A stretch of DNA of 8,336 nt from Candidatus Woesearchaeota archaeon (lineage in GTDB: Archaea; Nanobdellota; Nanobdellia; Woesearchaeales; JACRKL01): the NCBI GenBank assembly GCA_016219795.1, contig JACRKK010000089.1, positions 1 to 8,336 of the forward strand. Direction: 5' to 3'. The notes beneath the pieces are model-generated. The model was not told the origin of the DNA and did no database searches. It worked only from the letters and a program-made list of their open reading frames with translations. Shown one piece after another: positions 4,900-8,336 of the stretch. Positions within the stretch are counted from its first letter, which is position 1; each line of letters begins with the position of its first letter. Both the position numbers and the translations under genes were made by a program.

Positions 4900-7347
4900 C
4901 TACGAGAACCAATCGGCAAGCTTGCTCTGGTCTTTGTTCTCCTCAAGCTCCTCTTTGCTTATTCCCAACACCTTAAAAATGGACTCCACGGCAGGAACCA
5001 CTTGATTTGAGATATAGTACTCAGCATCGTACTTTCCTTCGTCCACCTCGTCAGGAATCCGTGCCTTATCCCTAAGCCTCCCGCTTCCTTCCACTATGAT
5101 GAACGGGATGATAGAGCCAGGTCCAACAGGAAGGCCTTTTTCTCTCATCCTTGTTGCGACTGCGACATGCGGCCCTACAGCATCGTAGTGAGAAATCTCC
5201 TTCTGCAGCTGCGTCGTTGCCACAACCTTTTCATTGGGTATCTTGTGATCCCTTAAATCATGCACGATTTGTTTGACGTAGGCAAACGCCCGTTTTGGCT
5301 CATGGTATTTAAGGACAGTCAGCAGCACCTCTTCCTGCACTTCTTTCCCTATGACCGACCAATTTCTTCTGACTGCTTCAAAACCCCTAATCTTAAGTTT
5401 GCCTGTTCTTGAATAGAGTGCATATTTCTTCTTGGCGCCGGAATCACTATCTTTGGTGGGCACAAAAATGCCGCTGGGATAATACTCTTCAAAACTTAGT
5501 TCCATAACTCCTGGAAGCTTCTTGTTGATGCCCTCCACAAACCGAAGAGCATCCTCCTGTTTCTTAGTGCCCAACAGCAAAAAGATGCTGTCCGTATCAC
5601 TGTAGAGAACGGTAAATCCATGCTTGCCTGCATCATTAATCACCTCATGGATGTAATGCCTGCCCCATGCAGTCACGCTTTGTGCACATTCCAGACAATA
5701 CCATCGTGCACCAAAAAACGCATAATAGCCGTACGTTGAATTTGCCAAGGTTTTTAGTGCCTCGCTTCGTGCCTCTAGTGTTGGGGAGCTATGCTCCTTG
5801 AGTATTTCCTTGATGCGCATCCTCCTGCTAATCAGGCTATCAACTACTGAGGGGATAAATCCTCTCTTCTTCGTGCAGAAATGATATTTGGTTGATGGAG
5901 CTTTGTGTGCATGGCAGCAGCTGCATCCAAGTGTTGAGGGCCCAATGTTATGGGAGGTGATGATGCTTGGATACAGGCTCCTAAAATCAAAAACCATGAT
6001 ATCATAATAGATCCCCGGGGTCGGCTCGAAGACAAACGCGCCTTTGAAACTATGTTTTCTGCGCTCCTCTACCTCCTCTTTTGCTGGTTTGTTGGGGATG
6101 AGTTCGTTGAACTCCTTGGTCTGGCTGATAAGGAACCATTCCACAAGCTGGCTGAATCTCATCCTAATTACATCAAATGGTGCAAGGCCAACAACCTTGA
6201 CAAGTTCTGTGATATTGGGAAAAACTTTTTCTGCAAGATTGTAGGTAAGGACTGCATCATGCAGATTATAAACGCAATATTCCTCCAACTTTTCGTGCTG
6301 ATGATCCCAGGCCTCATGCAGTTTTGCCAGGTCCACCTCTTTCTTATGCTCGCCAAGCAATTCCTGTGCAACAGAATCAAGGTCATAGCTGTCAGTCTTA
6401 AGCGTTGTCCTCATGACATTTCTCAAAAAAGATAAAATGTCAAGATGGACAATGCCAGTGATACTGACGCCGTTTCCTCCTCTTGAAGCCTTCATCTCGC
6501 TGAAATCCAGACCAAGGTCAAGTTTGATATCATATTTCTTTGCACGGGTCATGATATACGGCAGATCAAAACCGTCTGAATAATAGCCTACGAGCATGTC
6601 TGGTTTATGCTTTTCGACAACTTCCTTGAAGCGCTGGAGAAGGTCAGCTTCACTATTCACAAATTCAATATATTCGTGTTCTGTCTTGAAATGTTTCCAG
6701 GTGATAACTTTTTTGAATTGTTTGCCATTATCCATCCCATAGAAGCTAATCATCAGGATAGGATATTGTTCCGGAGCAATGCTTCTTGTAGGACTGTAAG
6801 TTTCTATATCAAAGGAAAGCAGATTAGGATGCTTGAATGCCTCATCCCCTGCAGGCTTGATGCTTGTTGCGCTGATGCAGGGCACGCGAAGACTGTAGGG
6901 TGTGTGGGTTCCTTCAACCTCATAAGGCATCAGAGGCACAATCCCCTTATCAACTAAGAATCTTCTTGTGTACAGGATATCTGTCTCGAACGTCTTTACT
7001 CCCATTTCTTTGCTTAAGAAACTGCTGACAGCCGGAACGCCCTTAGGGTTGTGAAGCACAACACGCAGTACTTCTATGTCCACTCCCTGGTAATTCTTCT
7101 GGACTGCAGTGACTCCCCGGACTGTGTACTCATTCTCCTCTTCTTTGACGCGAACTGCTGTAATTTCCTCCTGAAGCTTGTCTCTGTTTTTGCCCTTGGG
7201 AACAATGGCGTAGAAGTAGGGAGCAAACTGGTCATCAACAATACATACCTGCTCTCCGGATGCGCTCCGCCCAAACAAGAGGATAGAAGCTCCGCTGCTC
7301 TCCATTCGGTAGGTTGCATCCAGTGGATAAAAAATAAATGGATCCAT
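4900..7347 (-). CDS. polB: family B DNA polymerase (archaeal PolB)
   Basis: This 815-residue replicative polymerase with proofreading resembles the 775-residue Pyrococcus enzyme in layout. The N-terminal domain (about 1-150) keeps F-A-P-Y (P43) and G-V-P (V104), positions that in archaeal PolB help form the template-uracil sensing pocket. Exonuclease motifs follow: Exo I F-D180-I-E182, Exo II Y-Y-S-D-G-F-D261 and Exo III Y360-x3-D364. Polymerase motifs are D454-F-R-S-L-Y-P-S (A), K532-x3-N536-S-T-Y-G (B) and Y582-S-D-T-D586-S (C), then K-K-K-Y (639-642). A Cys/His cluster lies at about 475-491. The protein ends Q807-S-K-L-A-D-W-F814, a textbook PIP box for binding PCNA. All catalytic acids are present and no intein is seen. 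In Exo II the usual asparagine is tyrosine. The ATG at 7347 is one promoter distance from a TATA box. The 3' end runs directly into the tRNA-Lys promoter. Confidence 0.97.
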   Translation of the reverse strand: MDPFIFYPLDATYRMESSGASILLFGRSASGEQVCIVDDQFAPYFYAIVPKGKNRDKLQEEITAVRVKEEENEYTVRGVTAVQKNYQGVDIEVLRVVLHNPKGVPAVSSFLSKEMGVKTFETDILYTRRFLVDKGIVPLMPYEVEGTHTPYSLRVPCISATSIKPAGDEAFKHPNLLSFDIETYSPTRSIAPEQYPILMISFYGMDNGKQFKKVITWKHFKTEHEYIEFVNSEADLLQRFKEVVEKHKPDMLVGYYSDGFDLPYIMTRAKKYDIKLDLGLDFSEMKASRGGNGVSITGIVHLDILSFLRNVMRTTLKTDSYDLDSVAQELLGEHKKEVDLAKLHEAWDHQHEKLEEYCVYNLHDAVLTYNLAEKVFPNITELVKVVGLAPFDVIRMRFSQLVEWFLISQTKEFNELIPNKPAKEEVEERRKHSFKGAFVFEPTPGIYYDIMVFDFRSLYPSIITSHNIGPSTLGCSCCHAHKAPSTKYHFCTKKRGFIPSVVDSLISRRMRIKEILKEHSSPTLEARSEALKTLANSTYGYYAFFGARWYCLECAQSVTAWGRHYIHEVINDAGKHGFTVLYSDTDSIFLLLGTKKQEDALRFVEGINKKLPGVMELSFEEYYPSGIFVPTKDSDSGAKKKYALYSRTGKLKIRGFEAVRRNWSVIGKEVQEEVLLTVLKYHEPKRAFAYVKQIVHDLRDHKIPNEKVVATTQLQKEISHYDAVGPHVAVATRMREKGLPVGPGSIIPFIIVEGSGRLRDKARIPDEVDEGKYDAEYYISNQVVPAVESIFKVLGISKEELEENKDQSKLADWFS

Positions 7348-7369
7348 AACGGGTAAAAAGGCATGAGCC

Positions 7370-7378
7370 TATATAAAC
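7370..7378 (-). promoter_or_regulatory. TATA box of polB
   Basis: Minus-strand GTTTATATA lies 23-31 bases before the polB ATG, in the 43-base gap after the PAC2 gene. Transcription should begin within a few bases of the ATG, giving a leaderless mRNA. No Shine-Dalgarno sequence precedes the ATG, which agrees with this. Confidence 0.7.
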
Positions 7379-7390
7379 CTTATGGGCTAT

Positions 7391-8203
7391 TTATCCGATA
7401 TAACTTGTCTCTTTGGTGAGGAGAGCATTCTTATATTTGCGCAATTCCTTGGACGTTTTTTTGGCAGCATTTCCCAACTCACCATCCACATCTTTGATCC
7501 CTTTTGCAAAGGAAGAAACATCCAGATTGAGTTTTAGTGAATCGTTAAGCACAGAAATCAGCTGTTTTGATCCTTTGATACCAAGGTACATAGGATGGCC
7601 AAGGGTCTCTGCAAGCAGGGCAATGCCCTCTATATTCTTTTTCTTGCCAAGTCCCAGTAGAAGTCCTGTAGTGCCTATGATTGGTCCGACAACACCGTAA
7701 AGTTCACGGTTGATCATAGGAGATGCATATCGGTCGATGATGGCTTTGCAGTTGCCTGTGCAGTATATTTTTGGTGCCTGAGGAAGATTACCTAAGCCTA
7801 TGCCACCCAAGGTGATAACCTCCTTGACACCTACTTTCTCACCTATCTCAAGTATCTTTTCAACCAACTGGTACGAAGCATGTTCCTCTGCAGGCTGTGC
7901 GTCTCCTGCCAGGATAAACAGATCCTTACACCTGTAATTTCCTTTTTTGTGATACAATGCTATGTTGGGTAAGTCCACCATATGCTGTTCATTGACCAGT
8001 ACTGATGCTGGCAGGCTGTAAGAGAAGAAGGTGCATAGTTTTTTTGCCTTAATCTGCTCAAGGATGAAATCAACAGTCATCTTGCCGACATTTCCTATGC
8101 CTGGCAGTCCAGCGATGAGAATGCCTTCTTTGCATTTTGGCAACGGCCCATGCTGTTCGATGCTCCACATGAATAGAGGACAATGCATGAGTGTATTTGG
8201 CAT
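7391..8203 (-). CDS. PAC2-family protein (proteasome assembly chaperone-like)
   Basis: This 270-residue protein belongs to the PAC2 family, named for a eukaryotic proteasome assembly chaperone; the role of the archaeal members is mostly undefined. Family signatures are A-G-L-P-G-I-G-N-V-G-K (31-41) after a first strand, L-A-G-D-A-Q-P (98-104), T-L-G-G-I-G (131-136), G-P-I-I-G-T-T-G-L-L-L-G (173-184) and A-E-T-L-G-H-P (198-204). A Lys-rich helical tail (about 235-265) follows. It is a soluble cytoplasmic protein with no signal peptide or membrane segment. Start choice is uncertain: the ATG at 8203, codon 6 (8188) and codon 12 (8170, giving M-W-S-I-E) are all possible, and many archaeal relatives begin close to the last. 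It shares strand with polB, but polB has its own promoter, so the pair need not form an operon. A direct link to replication is not supported. Confidence 0.85.
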   Translation of the reverse strand: MPNTLMHCPLFMWSIEQHGPLPKCKEGILIAGLPGIGNVGKMTVDFILEQIKAKKLCTFFSYSLPASVLVNEQHMVDLPNIALYHKKGNYRCKDLFILAGDAQPAEEHASYQLVEKILEIGEKVGVKEVITLGGIGLGNLPQAPKIYCTGNCKAIIDRYASPMINRELYGVVGPIIGTTGLLLGLGKKKNIEGIALLAETLGHPMYLGIKGSKQLISVLNDSLKLNLDVSSFAKGIKDVDGELGNAAKKTSKELRKYKNALLTKETSYIG

Positions 8204-8219
8204 TGTATTAACTAAGATA

Positions 8220-8229
8220 CTTTAATATA
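8220..8229 (-). promoter_or_regulatory. TATA box of the PAC2 gene
   Basis: Minus-strand TATATTAAAG is centred about 22 bases before the ATG at 8203, or about 37 before codon 6. That fits a nearly leaderless message from either start. The overlapping plus-strand string TTTAATATAG (8221-8230) could also serve the gene starting at 8271, so this may be a shared divergent promoter region. Confidence 0.5.
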
Positions 8230-8241
8230 GTAGTTCTTCTT

Positions 8242-8253
8242 TTCTCTTGGTTG
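8242..8253 (+). repeat. candidate left terminal inverted repeat of an IS element
   Basis: TTCTCTTGGTTG matches the minus-strand sequence at 132-143 in 10 of 12 positions. It lies 17 bases before the start codon of a probable transposase, as expected of an IS left end. If real, the IS begins here and the PAC2 gene's TATA box lies just outside it. Confidence 0.4.
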
Positions 8254-8270
8254 ACAGAGGTGTATCAACC
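8249..8270 (+). promoter_or_regulatory. hairpin holding the Shine-Dalgarno site of the right-edge gene
   Basis: GGTTGA (8249-8254) and TCAACC (8265-8270) form a six-pair stem whose ten-base loop contains GAGGTG (8257-8262), complementary to the 16S rRNA 3' end and eight bases before the ATG at 8271. The stem's 3' arm abuts the start codon. Such a structure could limit translation of transcripts entering from outside the IS. The stem is short and its effect is inferred. Confidence 0.45.
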
Positions 8271-8336
8271 ATGGCGAGACCAAAAGGAAAAATAAAAGTT
8301 GTTTGTCAGAACAAGTCCTGTGAACTTTTCCGGAAA
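8271..8336 (+). CDS. probable transposase, N-terminal 22 codons (3' end outside window)
   Basis: The frame begins at ATG, preceded by a Shine-Dalgarno match, and runs off the window. The visible peptide is very basic at the start (R3, K5, K7, K9) and then shows V-V-C-x4-C (C12, C17), which looks like the first half of a zinc ribbon. Many IS transposases start this way, using the zinc ribbon to bind IS ends. The position just inside a candidate inverted repeat, and the transposase tail at the other edge in the same orientation, support this. From 22 residues any zinc ribbon protein remains possible. Confidence 0.5.
   Translation, partial: MARPKGKIKVVCQNKSCELFRK

Noticed and set aside
5950..6435. 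Plus-strand open frame of 161 codons inside the polymerase gene
   Set aside because: It is antisense to conserved exonuclease and palm regions of polB. It has low-complexity composition and no recognisable domain.
8204..8270. Divergent operator shared by PAC2 and the right-edge gene
   Set aside because: The only dyad here is the short stem at 8249-8270, better explained by the ribosome site of the right-edge gene. No second symmetric site is visible.
1..8336. CRISPR array, tandem repeats, rRNA or replication origin
   Set aside because: I saw no spaced direct repeats, no rRNA sequence and no cluster of origin recognition boxes. Intergenic gaps are all under about 100 bases apart from the left edge.

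Overview
The window reads as a piece of an archaeal chromosome. The evidence is a family-B replicative DNA polymerase, an ATP-dependent archaeal DNA ligase, a Hel308-type helicase, a PAC2-family protein, a tRNA with a bulge-helix-bulge intron, TATA/BRE promoters about 22-30 bp upstream of start codons, and no encoded tRNA CCA ends. Moderate GC, small genes and compact spacing would suit an uncultivated lineage such as a DPANN or euryarchaeal-like archaeon, but the phylum is a guess.

Layout, left to right. Positions 1-145 hold the 3' end of a transposase gene and a probable IS end. Positions 165-988 hold a toxin-antitoxin operon: a PIN-domain toxin first, then a UPF0175-like antitoxin, with a perfect palindromic operator between TATA box and start codon. 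Positions 1027-2796 hold DNA ligase on the + strand, converging with one base between stop codons on a minus-strand pair (2798-4563): a small zinc ribbon protein coupled to a Hel308-like protein that lacks the whole first RecA domain. Positions 4620-4856 hold minus-strand tRNA-Ile(GAU) and intron-containing tRNA-Lys(CUU), each with its own promoter. Positions 4900-7347 hold DNA polymerase B and 7391-8203 a PAC2 protein, both minus strand. Positions 8242-8336 hold another probable IS end and the first 22 codons of a gene that looks like a transposase start.

Ligase, polymerase and helicase fragment each carry a recognisable or candidate PCNA-interacting (PIP) motif, so the core is a set of sliding-clamp clients for replication and repair, with tRNA genes embedded. 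The toxin-antitoxin module and the IS pieces at both edges are the accessory layer. A transposase tail at one edge and a transposase-like start at the other, on the same strand, suggests that the contig was broken at repeated IS copies.

No wholly new multi-gene system is evident. The best candidates for something undescribed are the helicase that begins exactly at its second RecA domain and is translationally coupled to a zinc ribbon peptide (possibly a split Hel308), and the compact self-regulating toxin-first TA operon.
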